A stretch of DNA of 64,000 nt from Acinetobacter guillouiae CIP 63.46 (GCF_000368145.1 NZ_KB849283.1:1948324-2012323); one strand, 5' to 3'; shown: positions 17,104-26,814, counted from the stretch's first letter. The notes: generated by a model not told the origin, from the letters alone. Program-made: numbers and translations.

Positions 17104-17158
17104 CCAGATAAATTTAAAATCCAATTTTTAAACCATATTCATGATTGAACAAACTCCG

Positions 17159-17767
17159 CTAAACTGCCTGAATCCAGGCTACATCTTTTACGGTATCACG
17201 CTGTTTAATCAACTGTATAAATGGCTTAAATTCATCTAGATATGGCACAATTTTAAAAGAGATGGCGAAGATCAGCCAGTATGCTAAAAACAAATCTGCC
17301 GCAGAGATTTGATGCCCCAGCAAATAAGGATTTGCTTGCTTTAGCCCAATTTTAATAAAGTTATAAATTGTTTCTTCTGTACCAAAGCCTAGACTTCTTC
17401 TTCGTTCCTGAATTTGTTCTGTTGAAATACCTAAGCTTTTGATATCCATAAACTCAGTCAAAGGTCCGTGGCAAAAGAATAACCATTTTAAATATTCTCC
17501 ACGCTTGGGATCATTCAATGCAGGTGCGAAACCTTTCTCAATATATTTGTCTGCTAAATACGCAAAGATTGCAGGCGTCTCAGAAATAACAGAACCTTGA
17601 TCCACTAAAAAAGGAATCTTAGCCATCGGATTCAGTGCCAAATATTCAGGCTGATTCAAGTCTTTATAATCCACTTGAATAATTTCGACTTGATCTTCGA
17701 TATCTAATTCTTTTAATAAAGGCAAAATGGTATTTCCACGAGAATGTGCATTGGTATAAAGTTTCAT
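17159..17767 (-). CDS. Glutathione S-transferase family protein
   Basis: A 202-residue two-domain GST-like protein. The N-terminal thioredoxin-fold half shows KLYTNAHSRGNTILPLLKELD, the cis-Pro region AKIPFLVDQG and the glutathione-contact motif SETPAIFAYLADKY. The helical C-terminal half holds QISAADLFLAYWLIF, the usual N-capping box of the family. It probably conjugates or reduces small electrophiles with glutathione; the substrate is unknown. It lies next to the broken small gene on the same strand, with 55 bases between. Confidence 0.88.
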   Translation of the reverse strand: MKLYTNAHSRGNTILPLLKELDIEDQVEIIQVDYKDLNQPEYLALNPMAKIPFLVDQGSVISETPAIFAYLADKYIEKGFAPALNDPKRGEYLKWLFFCHGPLTEFMDIKSLGISTEQIQERRRSLGFGTEETIYNFIKIGLKQANPYLLGHQISAADLFLAYWLIFAISFKIVPYLDEFKPFIQLIKQRDTVKDVAWIQAV

Positions 17768-18222
17768 TGTTTTTTAAATCCATTTTTATCGTGCTTTGAG
17801 TATAATCAAAATATCGCTAAGAATGATTAATTTATATGCAAAAGCAAGTGCTTCCTTTCTAAAAAAATAAATAAAATAATTATCAATAGTTTATGAAAAA
17901 ATAAATTCCATCCTTCCCTAAATATTCTAAATTACAGAAAAGATTAAATGTGATTAACCCACAGTATAGCGATTGATCCAAACCAATAATTTAGAACCTT
18001 TTCATATAAAATTGCACTTTTAAAAAATTTAAAATCATCACAACAACACCATTTTTTTAATCTTTAAGATAACTCACACACGCCAATTATAGCCCCCTAG
18101 AGTACTTTTCTAATTCGAATTATTGAATAATTCAGCTATACTATTTTGCACTTAAATCAGTTTGTAAAATTGATAAATTTATAACTAAAACCTGACATAT
18201 CAAGACTAACGAGGAATTTAAA
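17768..18222. other. Divergent intergenic region with a perfect palindrome
   Basis: 455 AT-rich bases without a gene between the GST and lipoprotein genes. It includes the palindrome at 18117-18133 and a -10-like TATACTAT just after it, probably the lipoprotein promoter. Confidence 0.45.
18117..18133. promoter_or_regulatory. Perfect 17-base inverted repeat upstream of a lipoprotein gene
   Basis: GAATTATT-G-AATAATTC reads the same on both strands. It lies about 90 bases before the lipoprotein start and a few bases before a -10-like TATACTAT, a position usual for an operator overlapping a -35 region. The cognate regulator is unknown. Confidence 0.4.
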
Positions 18223-18564
18223 ATGTTAAAAAAACTGATCGGTTTAGGCGCCATCAGCACCCTACTTATTGCATGTAGCAAACCGTTACCGACAGATAAG
18301 CAAAACTACTCAGGCACGTGGCAAAGTGAGGATGGCAGTGTAAATTTGATGATTACACCTGAAGGCCGTGTTGAATATAGCAATAAACAACCTAATTCAA
18401 GTTCATCTGTATCTGCACCAATTTCTAAATTTGAAGGCAATAACTTTAGTGCTGGCATTGGACCACTTTCAACTGAGTTTAAAGTTTCTCAAGCACCGCA
18501 ACAAACTGCCAATGGGACGTGGAGCATGACTGTAGATGGACGTGTTCTTAACAAAGTCAATTAA
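18223..18564 (+). CDS. Small lipoprotein, 113 aa
   Basis: A short lipoprotein: residues 1-18 form a lipoprotein signal with lipobox LLIAC and Cys as first mature residue, preceded by a strong AACGAGGAATTT ribosome binding region. The mature part is probably a small beta-barrel or lipocalin-like fold: the phrase NYSGTWQSEDGSVNLMITPEG is typical of small proteins that bind or sense hydrophobic molecules, and GTWSMTVDGRVLNKV ends it. No specific function can be given. Transcribed alone. Confidence 0.8.
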   Translation: MLKKLIGLGAISTLLIACSKPLPTDKQNYSGTWQSEDGSVNLMITPEGRVEYSNKQPNSSSSVSAPISKFEGNNFSAGIGPLSTEFKVSQAPQQTANGTWSMTVDGRVLNKVN

Positions 18565-18692
18565 AAGTACTGCTCTTTCTTTATCAAATTTTTATCGTTT
18601 GAATCTATGTTTAAGCGTCAATAGCTTAGTGTTGGCAAATATAGCGTATCACGCTAACCACATTTCATTTAAATTTTGAGACTCTCTAAAGC

Positions 18693-18715
18693 CCCCCTCA
18701 TTGGCAATGAGGGGG
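18693..18715. terminator. GC-rich hairpin between convergent lipoprotein and thioesterase genes
   Basis: Stem CCCCCTCATT / AATGAGGGGG with loop GGC, 13 bases past the thioesterase stop. Poor U-tracts on both sides, but the position between convergent genes fits a terminator. Confidence 0.65.
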
Positions 18716-18727
18716 AAACTAAATCAA

Positions 18728-19249
18728 TTAACCATTTGAAGCTTTTTTATAGATACTGCAAGAAGGATGATGGTTTTCTTGTAAACGCGCCACTTTACGT
18801 TGCTCAGCCGCTTCAAAACGACAGCGTTTCCAATCATTATCCAGATTTAAAGCTGGAATTTGTTGTGGTTTACCATTTTCATCTACAGCCACCATGGTGA
18901 AATAGCAACTGTTGGTATGACGTACTGTACGTTTTTGAATATTTTGTGCTTCAACACGAATCCCGATTTCCATGGAGGTACGACCAACATGATTGACACT
19001 GGCAAGGAAGCTGACCATTTCACCCACATGAATTGGCTCTTTGAAATTCACTTTATCGACTGAAAGTGTCACAACATAACTTCCTGAATAACGACTTGCA
19101 CATGCATAAGCAACTTGATCAAGTAGCTTAAGGATGGTTCCACCGTGTACATTACCTGAAAAGTTTGCCATATCTGGGGTCATCAAAACGGACATGGTTA
19201 ATTCTGACTGGTCATCTGTAGCTGGGATCATTTGATCTAATGGAGACAT
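18728..19249 (-). CDS. Acyl-CoA thioesterase (hotdog fold, YciA/BACH-like)
   Basis: A 173-residue hotdog-fold thioesterase. The signature is SVLMTPDMANFSGNVHGGTILKLLDQVAYACASRYSG (in pieces; the N-x-HGG-x-L helix start and following Asp are the active region), then VDKVNFKEPIHVGEMVSFLASVNHVGRTSMEIGI. It hydrolyses acyl-CoAs to free acid and CoA in the cytoplasm. Chain-length preference cannot be read from the sequence. It is a single-gene unit facing the lipoprotein gene. Confidence 0.9.
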   Translation of the reverse strand: MSPLDQMIPATDDQSELTMSVLMTPDMANFSGNVHGGTILKLLDQVAYACASRYSGSYVVTLSVDKVNFKEPIHVGEMVSFLASVNHVGRTSMEIGIRVEAQNIQKRTVRHTNSCYFTMVAVDENGKPQQIPALNLDNDWKRCRFEAAEQRKVARLQENHHPSCSIYKKASNG

Positions 19250-19683
19250 CGTATTCTAGACTCTATTTTGGCAGGAGATTTAAGCCTATTATTATATATC
19301 TTTTCAGCTAAAAAACATGTTTAATTCGGCAATTGACCATTCTCTCAATTTATGATTATAAACCTAGTCATTTATTTGAGGTATATCTTATTGGTTTATC
19401 AATCATTTTCTATTTTTTACAATATTTCCGCTGCAATCTTGCCATATTTAAGCCGCTGTTGATCCGATAATTAGCATTAAATTTGATAACAATGTTCAGT
19501 GTTTACAGGAATGGTTTCTAAAATTATATTAGGCTGTATCACAATTTTCACTTTTTAGACTTAACAAATTTAATCATCATAGATTTTAATAAAGTGATTA
19601 CTGAAATAGCACATCATCCTTATTCAAATAATCATACAGTGACAAAAGTATAATATTTTTAAATGGATCTATTACGATTGATC
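19250..19683. other. Gene-free region between thioesterase and patatin genes
   Basis: 434 AT-rich bases. I see no coding frame or clear hairpin; it must include the thioesterase promoter. Confidence 0.45.
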
Positions 19684-20670
19684 TTAGTTTTGAACTTGAT
19701 ATTGCTGCTGAGCAGTTTCAAGACTTTTCTTACTGGCAATAACCACATCTAGATCATGCATACGTTGATTGGCAGCATCGATTCCAGCTTGCATGGTATC
19801 CTGACGACCTTTTACATCAAAAATATGCGCTTTTTCGCGCAAATCTGGCTGAATCACAATATCTGCATTTTTTAATTCTTCTGCGGCTAATCGATTTTGC
19901 ATGATATTGATATTTTGATTAAACAGTCCCCAGACATTCGTGGTTTCCGTGTTAACTGGTTGCGCCAATATATCCACCGCAATCACGATATCCGCACCTA
20001 ATTCTTTGGCGATATTCACAGGTACTGGGCTAACTAAACCACCATCGACATATTCCTTACCTTTAATTTTGGTGGGAATAAACATACTTGGAATAGATAC
20101 AGAAGCTCTCACAGCCTGCCCAGTATTGCCATAATTAAAAATTGTTTTTTCACCATTTTGTAATTCTGTAGCAACCACATACATCGGGATCTTCATTTTT
20201 TCCAAAGGCATTTGATCGATTTGCTTATTGACATAATCTTCAACTTTTTGCCCATCAAAAAAACCTTTCATCCCAATTTTGAAATCGCGCACATCGCCCA
20301 CTTTCATATTGAGTGCAATTTGGCGTAATTGTTCAGGCGATTTTCCACTGGCATAAATTGAACCAACAATACTTCCCGCACTCGTTCCAACAATAAAATC
20401 AGGTTTAATACCATGTTGTTCCAGCACTTTGATTACACCAATGTGGGCGTAACCACGCGCGCCCCCACTGCCTAAAACCAAAGCAATCACAGGTTTTTTC
20501 TTTGATAACTGTTTGTACTGATAAAAAGTATTGTCCAATCGCGAAGAGGCTTCTAAAACTTGCTGTGGTGCTAATCTACTGGCTTGCGATTTTTTTTCGG
20601 GTGTGTGTGCACATGCAGTTAGTAACAAACCACAAAACAAAGCAGCTAAGGTTTTCTTTAACAATGACAT
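19684..20670 (-). CDS. Patatin-like phospholipase, lipoprotein (RssA-like)
   Basis: A 328-residue lipid-anchored hydrolase. Residues 1-20 carry a lipoprotein signal with lipobox LLTAC. The patatin domain is complete: oxyanion motif GSGGARGYAHIGVI (about 68-81), nucleophile motif GTSAGS (about 99-104), and catalytic Asp in DGGLVSPVPVNIA. It cleaves acyl chains from lipids at the envelope. The C-terminal 50 residues form a helical tail. It is divergent from chrA. Confidence 0.9.
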   Translation of the reverse strand: MSLLKKTLAALFCGLLLTACAHTPEKKSQASRLAPQQVLEASSRLDNTFYQYKQLSKKKPVIALVLGSGGARGYAHIGVIKVLEQHGIKPDFIVGTSAGSIVGSIYASGKSPEQLRQIALNMKVGDVRDFKIGMKGFFDGQKVEDYVNKQIDQMPLEKMKIPMYVVATELQNGEKTIFNYGNTGQAVRASVSIPSMFIPTKIKGKEYVDGGLVSPVPVNIAKELGADIVIAVDILAQPVNTETTNVWGLFNQNINIMQNRLAAEELKNADIVIQPDLREKAHIFDVKGRQDTMQAGIDAANQRMHDLDVVIASKKSLETAQQQYQVQN

Positions 20671-20807
20671 ATACTCTCAGATCATGGCACAATCTAAATT
20701 CGCATGTATATAAGCATAATTAGCAATGATTTGCTGTTGTATTTATTTATTCTGTCATGATTTTCGATTAGATTATAAAAATCAATGTCTAAAATAATCC
20801 TAAAAAT

Positions 20808-22028
20808 ATGCCCACACTTTTTGAAATTTTTTGGATTTTTTTAAAATTAGGCTGTAGTAGCTTTGGCGGTCCAGCCGCACATTTAGTGTTTTTTAAACAG
20901 ACTTTTGTAGAGAAAAAGCATTGGCTAAATGAGCAGCAGTATGCTCAACTGCTTGCACTCACCCAACTACTGCCAGGCCCAAGTAGTAGTCAAATGGGCA
21001 TGGCTATCGGCTATTTGCAACATCGATATTTAGGCGCAGTTGCTGCATGGATTGGGTTTACCCTCCCTTCAGCATTGCTAATGTTTGGCTTAGCACGATT
21101 CATTCAACATCATCCAATTTTTAATGTAACCTTATTTTCAACAATCCATTCGATCATCTTGGCAATTATCGTCTTTGCTTTTTTTCAGATGTTCAAAAGC
21201 TATTGTAGAACCAAAATACAAGTTGCCTTAATGCTTGTCAGTACTGTGCTACTGCTCCTATTTTCCAATGCATGGATACAACTTACGATTATCCTTGGTA
21301 CTGGTTGTTTAGCCATTTTAATGACGCGATTTGCATATATTCAAAATGATTCAAATAATCTTGCTATGGCAAAGCAGCATATAAATTTTAAGGTCTTGCC
21401 AATCGCTCATCGTCACCATTCAATCTGGTTGATTGGCTTTATTTCAATTTTTTTAGCCTTGTGCTTAGCCATGCTTTTTTCCAACAAGCTACTATTTCAA
21501 GCCAGTTTTAGTTTTTATAAAACAGGCGCTCTGGTCTTTGGTGGTGGCCAAGTAGTTCTTCCCATGCTTCATCAAGATTTTGTCGATACAGGTCTAATCA
21601 GCAAACAAAACTTTGAATTAGGTTACGCACTTGCGCAATTTATGCCAGGGCCACTGTTTAGCTTTGCCAGTTATCTTGGTGCATATTTGCCCCTTACAAC
21701 ATTTCCCATTGTTAATGCTGCCATAACAACACTGTTGATCTTTCTACCGTCTTTTTTCTTTGTTTTTTTAGCTTTGCCTTACTGGTCTAAACAACTTGAG
21801 AATCGTTATATTGAAAATTCTGTAATGCTCATCAATGCCGCAGTTGTTGGATTTATCCTGTCTGTGATTGTCCCCATGCTACAAAAAACCATGGGCAATC
21901 CATTAGATATTCTCACAGCCTGTTTAATGCTGTTAAGTCTAAAACTTAAAATTTCAATTTTTATCAGTATTCCAGTTCTTATATTCAGTTCAATCATGTT
22001 AAAACACATATTTTTCAGTTATTTCTAA
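20808..22028 (+). CDS. chrA: Chromate transporter, two-domain ChrA type
   Basis: A 406-residue polytopic membrane protein of the CHR family with both homologous halves: the first begins FWIFLKLGCSSFGGPAAHLVFFKQTFV and LTQLLPGPSSSQMGMAIGY; the second repeats the pattern in FYKTGALVFGGGQVVLPML and LAQFMPGPLFSFASYLGAYL. Members export chromate, although many chromosomal homologues may move other anions. The start at 20808 is near a weak AAAAAT context. It ends 67 bases before the convergent gltS stop, with a shared terminator. Confidence 0.92.
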   Translation: MPTLFEIFWIFLKLGCSSFGGPAAHLVFFKQTFVEKKHWLNEQQYAQLLALTQLLPGPSSSQMGMAIGYLQHRYLGAVAAWIGFTLPSALLMFGLARFIQHHPIFNVTLFSTIHSIILAIIVFAFFQMFKSYCRTKIQVALMLVSTVLLLLFSNAWIQLTIILGTGCLAILMTRFAYIQNDSNNLAMAKQHINFKVLPIAHRHHSIWLIGFISIFLALCLAMLFSNKLLFQASFSFYKTGALVFGGGQVVLPMLHQDFVDTGLISKQNFELGYALAQFMPGPLFSFASYLGAYLPLTTFPIVNAAITTLLIFLPSFFFVFLALPYWSKQLENRYIENSVMLINAAVVGFILSVIVPMLQKTMGNPLDILTACLMLLSLKLKISIFISIPVLIFSSIMLKHIFFSYF

Positions 22029-22052
22029 TTATCAATGATATTCAAAGGGTTT

Positions 22053-22081
22053 AAAAAGCTCTGGAATGCCCAGAGCTTTTT
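22053..22081. terminator. Bidirectional terminator between chrA and gltS
   Basis: Stem AAAAAGCTCTGG / CCAGAGCTTTTT with a 5-base loop, exactly between the two convergent stop codons. Confidence 0.9.
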
Positions 22082-22095
22082 GCAAAAATCAAAAA

Positions 22096-23325
22096 TTAAC
22101 CAAAAATTTTCAAAATACCTTGAATTACAACCACATTGACTAAGTCAATAAAGAAGGCACCGACCAATGGCACAATCAAGAATGCTTTATGCGATGGACC
22201 ATACATATTGGTAATGGCTTGCATATTTGCAATCGCATTGGGTGTTGCCCCCATACCAAAACCACACAAACCTGCAGAAAGCACAGCTGAATCGTAGTTT
22301 TTCCCCATTACACGGAAAGAAACATACACGGCGAATACCCACATCGCGATAGATTGTGCAATCAGAAGAATGATCATTGGAATAGCAAGATCAGCTAACT
22401 GCCATAACTTCAATGAAACTAAGGCCATAGCCAAATAGAGCGCTAAAGCAGTATTCCCAAATACATCGATCGCGCGATCAAAGATTGGTTGCTTAAAGCC
22501 AGTTTCGATCACATTACGAAGTAAAATACCACCAGCTAAAGCCCATACAAATGTTGGCAGTTCAAATGCAGTACCTATGGTTAAGTTCTTCATAATCTCT
22601 GCAAAGGCCAAAGCAAAAGCAAACATTCCTAAAGTTACGATAGAGTTATCTGCTGTAATCAAGCGGACTTTATGTGGAGACTCAAATACATACTCTGAAT
22701 CTGAAATTGGCTTTGAATCCATTTCTAAACGTGTATCTGGATTCATTGGAGAGGCCAATTGATGTTTTCTAATCAAGTAACGTGCGAGTGGTCCACCCAT
22801 TAAACCACCGATCACCATACCAAATGTGGCACTGGCGATCCCCATCGGTAATGCACCTTCAACTGCATATTTCGACTCAAAAATCGGTCCCCACGCACCT
22901 GCTGTACCCAATCCACCGATTAAAGCAATTGAACCTGCAATTACACCCATAAGCGGATCTAAGCCCACTAGCTTAGCAACCGCCATACCCACTCCATTTT
23001 GTACTAAAACAAAGACTGAGATAGCGATAAGGAAGATAACTAAAGGCTTACCACCTTCTTTTAATTTTGCAAAATTTGCACTTAAACCAATCGAAGCAAA
23101 AAACATCAACATAAACGTATCTTGCATCGCTTTATTTACTGAAATGGTATAACCCAAAAATTGATGCAAGAGGTAAAAAATGATCGCACCAACTAAACCA
23201 CCAGCCACAGGTTCAGGAATATTATATTTTGTTAAAAAGGGGATATAACGATTGAGAATTCGCCCTACATAAAGGACTAAAACCGCCAACATTAAACTAA
23301 ATGTTGGGTTTAAAATATAATCCAT
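22096..23325 (-). CDS. gltS: Sodium/glutamate symporter GltS
   Basis: A 409-residue inner-membrane symporter that imports glutamate with sodium ions. Family features include NIPEPVAGGLVGAIIFYLLH near the N-terminus, the two Gly-rich inverted-repeat loops (IALIGGLGTAGAWGPIFE and CGFGMGATPNAIANMQAI), and ten or more hydrophobic segments. I choose the ATG at 23325 (MDYILNP) because AGGA lies 8 bases before it; an ATG at 23334 overlaps that ribosome binding site. Confidence 0.93.
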   Translation of the reverse strand: MDYILNPTFSLMLAVLVLYVGRILNRYIPFLTKYNIPEPVAGGLVGAIIFYLLHQFLGYTISVNKAMQDTFMLMFFASIGLSANFAKLKEGGKPLVIFLIAISVFVLVQNGVGMAVAKLVGLDPLMGVIAGSIALIGGLGTAGAWGPIFESKYAVEGALPMGIASATFGMVIGGLMGGPLARYLIRKHQLASPMNPDTRLEMDSKPISDSEYVFESPHKVRLITADNSIVTLGMFAFALAFAEIMKNLTIGTAFELPTFVWALAGGILLRNVIETGFKQPIFDRAIDVFGNTALALYLAMALVSLKLWQLADLAIPMIILLIAQSIAMWVFAVYVSFRVMGKNYDSAVLSAGLCGFGMGATPNAIANMQAITNMYGPSHKAFLIVPLVGAFFIDLVNVVVIQGILKIFG

Positions 23326-23805
23326 AAAAATCATCCTAAATCATATGTGGTTTAATTTTTAAAGTGACAATGATTGATCCATTTTACTTCATTGATTGAA
23401 TTAGAGATCTAGATCTAAAATATTTCTTATTCATTTGATTATGAACAAAAAACAATCAACAAGTATTAATGATTTGTAAACTTGCAAATATCAACCTTGT
23501 AAAACTTTGAACTGTAAAATTTGCAAAGCAAGAAAGTAAATTGAGAAAATAAAAAGTGAAGTTTATCTAAAGAAAATAATCTTTAAAATTAAATAACTTC
23601 GGCTTATTGGTGAGGGGGATGCTCATCTTCAGCTCCTAAAGCATGCTATTGCATCAATTCAAGAATAAATGAATGCGCAAAATTCAATTTGAACGCGCAT
23701 TATTATCCAGTTTTTTTAATAAATGTCTTTGTTTTTTACAATTTTAGTTATCATTTTAAATGATATTTTTTGAGTATATATTTCTTCTATGAATACTTAA
23801 GCATT
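23326..23805. other. Gene-free region between gltS and the porin gene
   Basis: About 480 AT-rich bases upstream of gltS and downstream of the porin terminator. No coding frame found. It must contain the gltS promoter. Confidence 0.45.
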
Positions 23806-23835
23806 AAAAAACCGAGGATCATTCCTCGGCTTTTT
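23806..23835 (-). terminator. Terminator of the porin gene
   Basis: Stem CCGAGGA / TCCTCGG flanked by A5 and T5 runs, 26 bases past the porin stop. Confidence 0.88.
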
Positions 23836-23860
23836 GGATCAATAAATTTCTAAGTTGGAA

Positions 23861-25105
23861 TTAGAAATTGTATTTCGCCATTAAACCCACACGGTTATCT
23901 TTATAAGATTGACCCGCGAAAGTTTCACGCTTACCGTTGATATACTCGATACCTAAATCAATCGGTTTCGCTGGAGAATAGATCACGTTTAACCAAGCTT
24001 GTTGAATTTTTTCATTTGCAGTTTGGTTTTGTTTTGCGAAATCAGTACCATTGTCAGCAAACAATGCACCATACGCTAAAGTTGAACGCAAGTTAGGTAA
24101 AATTTTATATGTTCCACCCACTTGAAGTGCAGTGAATTCATTCTGTTCAATATCACCATTTACAACAGAATACGCATTGTTACTTCCGTATAGGTAATTG
24201 CTATTACCAACCACATAAGATGCATCAGCAAAAAGTTTTAAAGGATCTGCAACTTTAAAGTCTGTACCAAGTGCAACACCCCAACCAGTCTTGTCTTTGC
24301 CTGCATTATTATCTTTATAATTTTCTACTAAGACACGTGCAGATGCATTACCGTTGCCATCAGCATATGATTGTGTAATTTTACCTGTTAACACAGGAAG
24401 ACTATATTTAACTGCTGTACCTGTAGCCCCAGCACTATTACCTTCTTCAGCAGCAACCAATAATTTTGTAGTTGGTGCCAAATTGTATGCATAACGTACT
24501 TGTGGAATACGTGTAGTACCACCACCAGCGTTAGTTGCAAAGTCAATCATTTCTGGTGCGTGACTAGACAAGAAGTTAGATGTTGTTTGACCGAACAACC
24601 AGTTGTTATAGGTTAAATAAGCATGACGAATACGAAGGTTTTCATTTACACCATTACCTGCAAAGTCAACTTCAACTTTACCACCAACTTTAGCATCACC
24701 TACTGGCGTATTAAAATCTAAACCGATACGTGTTGTTTTTGCTGTAGCACGGAGTTTATCTTTCGCTTCGCCATTGGTTGAACTGATTTTGTTGAAATCG
24801 TCATCACCGCCTTCAATGATATAGTTCGCATCACCACGGACAAAACCATAAATGTTGATATCTGCACCAGACTTAGACTTTAAGCCAACTGAAGAAGAAG
24901 ATGGCGCTGCTTGAACTTTAGATTCAACTAACCTTACTTGCTGCTGTTGCTGTTGAAGAAGTGCTTTTAATTCTTGAACTTCATTGCGTAATTGTTGAAT
25001 CTCTTGACTGTCAGTAGCAGCTTGAGCTGTATTTACCATCAAAGCTGTTACTGTTAATGCTAAACTTTTGACGATCAATGACTTGCGATTTGTGAATAGA
25101 CTCAT
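23861..25105 (-). CDS. DcaP-like outer-membrane porin
   Basis: A 414-residue outer-membrane protein. The signal peptide ends MVNTAQA before ATDSQE. Residues about 33-66 form a coiled coil (SQEIQQLRNEVQELKALLQQQQQQV in pieces), the trimerisation tail seen in Acinetobacter DcaP. From about residue 80 (INIYGFVRGDANY) to the C-terminal Phe (VGLMAKYNF) it is a beta-barrel of about 16 strands. DcaP forms a channel for negatively charged and aromatic small acids; A. baylyi dcaP was found in dicarboxylate catabolism. Several paralogues occur in this genus. It is monocistronic. Confidence 0.9.
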   Translation of the reverse strand: MSLFTNRKSLIVKSLALTVTALMVNTAQAATDSQEIQQLRNEVQELKALLQQQQQQVRLVESKVQAAPSSSSVGLKSKSGADINIYGFVRGDANYIIEGGDDDFNKISSTNGEAKDKLRATAKTTRIGLDFNTPVGDAKVGGKVEVDFAGNGVNENLRIRHAYLTYNNWLFGQTTSNFLSSHAPEMIDFATNAGGGTTRIPQVRYAYNLAPTTKLLVAAEEGNSAGATGTAVKYSLPVLTGKITQSYADGNGNASARVLVENYKDNNAGKDKTGWGVALGTDFKVADPLKLFADASYVVGNSNYLYGSNNAYSVVNGDIEQNEFTALQVGGTYKILPNLRSTLAYGALFADNGTDFAKQNQTANEKIQQAWLNVIYSPAKPIDLGIEYINGKRETFAGQSYKDNRVGLMAKYNF

Positions 25106-25523
25106 GAAATACTCCTAGCCTTATTTATGATGTGCATCCGTACAATTTGATCTTTTAACCCCAATACTTTGCTAAAAAATCAATTTTTCTTGTTTTCTTC
25201 AGTAGTTTCTCAGACACCACATAAAAAAAACTTTGCACATATATGCTTGCTATTAAATTATGAAAGCGTTGAAACTAAGTTAAAACCCAAAAGTAACAAT
25301 TTGTGTATAATTCTTACACCTTTGTAATATAGCGTAACTCAACCCCTTTATTAAATCAGTTTTATAGAATAAGACTTTAATTTCAATTCTTTTTTCAGAT
25401 TAGTATTTCTATAATCATTATATAATCTAAGGCTTAGCTAAAATTTCAAAAAATGAATATAACGCTTCTACGACTATCGTATATAGTTTATTTGATGGAA
25501 AACTATACCATTAAAGGATTTTT
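25106..25523. promoter_or_regulatory. Divergent promoter region between porin and nitroreductase genes
   Basis: 418 AT-rich bases with no gene. Just before the porin start on the minus strand is AGGAGTATTTC, a strong ribosome binding site. Before the nitroreductase start is TTAAAGGATTTTT, with AAAGGA well placed. Confidence 0.5.
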
Positions 25524-26228
25524 ATGTTTTTCGAACAGGTTCAAGTGATAGATCAAGTAATTACAAGCCGTCATTCAGTACGTGCTTTTTTGGATAAACC
25601 TATCGATTTAGCCATTATTAAAGATATTTTAAATGTTGCATGTCGTGCACCATCTGGAGCAAATACCCAACCGTGGAAAGTATATGTAGTCACAGGCAAT
25701 AAACGCCAAGAAATGATTGACCGAGTTTGTGCTGCTCAAATCGAATTATTTACTCGACCAGAACTTGCTGATCAGCATATAGCGAGTTTTTCATACTACC
25801 CGACCACTTGGATTTCACCATTTATCGATCGTCGTCGTGAAAATGGTTGGGGGCTATATGGACTTTTAGCGATTCAAAAAAGTGAAAAAGAAAAAATGGC
25901 TGCACAACATTTAAGGAATTATCAGCTTTTTGATGCGCCTGTTGTGCTGTATTTTACTGTAAATAAAATTATGGGAATTGGCGCTAAAATGGACATTTCC
26001 ATGATGGTGCAAAATGTCATGATTGCAGCCAAAGCTCGCGGTATAGACAGTTGCCCTCAAGCTGCATGGAATCATTTTCATCGTATCGTCTTAGAGGTAC
26101 TCAATGCGCCTGATGATGAAGAGTTAGTCTGTGCTGTTGTGTTGGGTTATGCCGATCCAGATCATATGGTAAATACATTTATTACCCCGCGTGAACCTGT
26201 TGAAAACTTTACCGTGTTCTTGGATTAG
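25524..26228 (+). CDS. Nitroreductase-family oxidoreductase
   Basis: A 234-residue FMN-dependent nitroreductase fold. The N-terminal FMN phosphate motif is VITSRHSVRAFLDKPI with ACRAPSGANTQPWKVYV; the C-terminal FMN-contact region is GIDSCPQAAW, followed by VLGYADPDH. Such enzymes reduce nitroaromatics, quinones or related substrates with NAD(P)H. The physiological substrate is unknown. It stands alone on the plus strand. Confidence 0.9.
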   Translation: MFFEQVQVIDQVITSRHSVRAFLDKPIDLAIIKDILNVACRAPSGANTQPWKVYVVTGNKRQEMIDRVCAAQIELFTRPELADQHIASFSYYPTTWISPFIDRRRENGWGLYGLLAIQKSEKEKMAAQHLRNYQLFDAPVVLYFTVNKIMGIGAKMDISMMVQNVMIAAKARGIDSCPQAAWNHFHRIVLEVLNAPDDEELVCAVVLGYADPDHMVNTFITPREPVENFTVFLD

Positions 26229-26327
26229 AGCAGCTTTATTTAACTGCCTTCAATAATTTAAGTCATTTTAAAATATTTTTATTCGGCTTCTTTCAAAAGC
26301 GTTTTTAAATCTGAGTTCAACATAAAC

Positions 26328-26364
26328 GTTCCTCATCCTAACCTTCTCCAAAGGTGGAGAAGGA
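26328..26364. repeat. Short intergenic inverted element
   Basis: The stretch TTCCTCATCCTAACC then CTTCTCCAAAGGTGGAGAAGG contains the inverted pair CTTCTCC / GGAGAAG. Pieces like this (CCTCATCCTAACCTTCTCC) recur in Acinetobacter intergenic regions as I recall them. Only one copy is present in this window, so its repeat nature is inferred. Confidence 0.4.
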
Positions 26365-26430
26365 ATTTTCAATACCAATATGATTTACTTCACATAATCA
26401 TTTTTTTAATTTTTAAAAAATCTATTCTTC

Positions 26431-26446
26431 TGTATCAGTTGATACA
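26431..26446. promoter_or_regulatory. Perfect 16-base palindrome
   Basis: TGTATCA-GT-TGATACA is a perfect inverted repeat with a 2-base centre, about 370 bases before prs. It could be an operator; the protein that binds it is unknown. Confidence 0.3.
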
Positions 26447-26814
26447 AGCATATTTCAACGAATGAATCATCCCACCTGGCTTGTTAAAGTACATGTTTTC
26501 TTATACTAAGGGCTTTTTATCGTAGCTGTCTTTATATAGCTATCGTCTTTTAGCGATCCCCTGCTTTTTCTTACATAATAAATGTCTAGGGATTAAAACC
26601 TGTTAAATCTCGAATAATAGACAGCATTAAAAATCAACATGTTCCCACCAATTTAAAATTACACAATAAAAACAAATACTTAATAAAATAAATTCATTTT
26701 AATGGTCTCTAAAACCGCAGTTTGTAATCTTTTGTAAAGTAATATTGATAATTAAATAGGCTTTATGACACTATATATGTATTGGCAATAAGCCACTTTA
26801 TAGGTATAAATAAC

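Larger units (their letters stand above)
26229..26814. other. Long intergenic region upstream of the NAD salvage cluster
   Basis: 586 bases without a gene. It holds the short imperfect inverted element at 26328-26364, the palindrome at 26431-26446, and, just before prs, an inverted pair GGCTTTAT ... ATAAGCC (26759-26793). The prs promoter and an NrtR operator are expected here but I cannot place them with confidence. Confidence 0.5.

Noticed and set aside
17868-17898. Fur-box-like stretch (ATAATTATCAATAG) upstream of the GST gene
   Set aside because: Too poor a match to the 19-base Fur consensus and no iron gene nearby.
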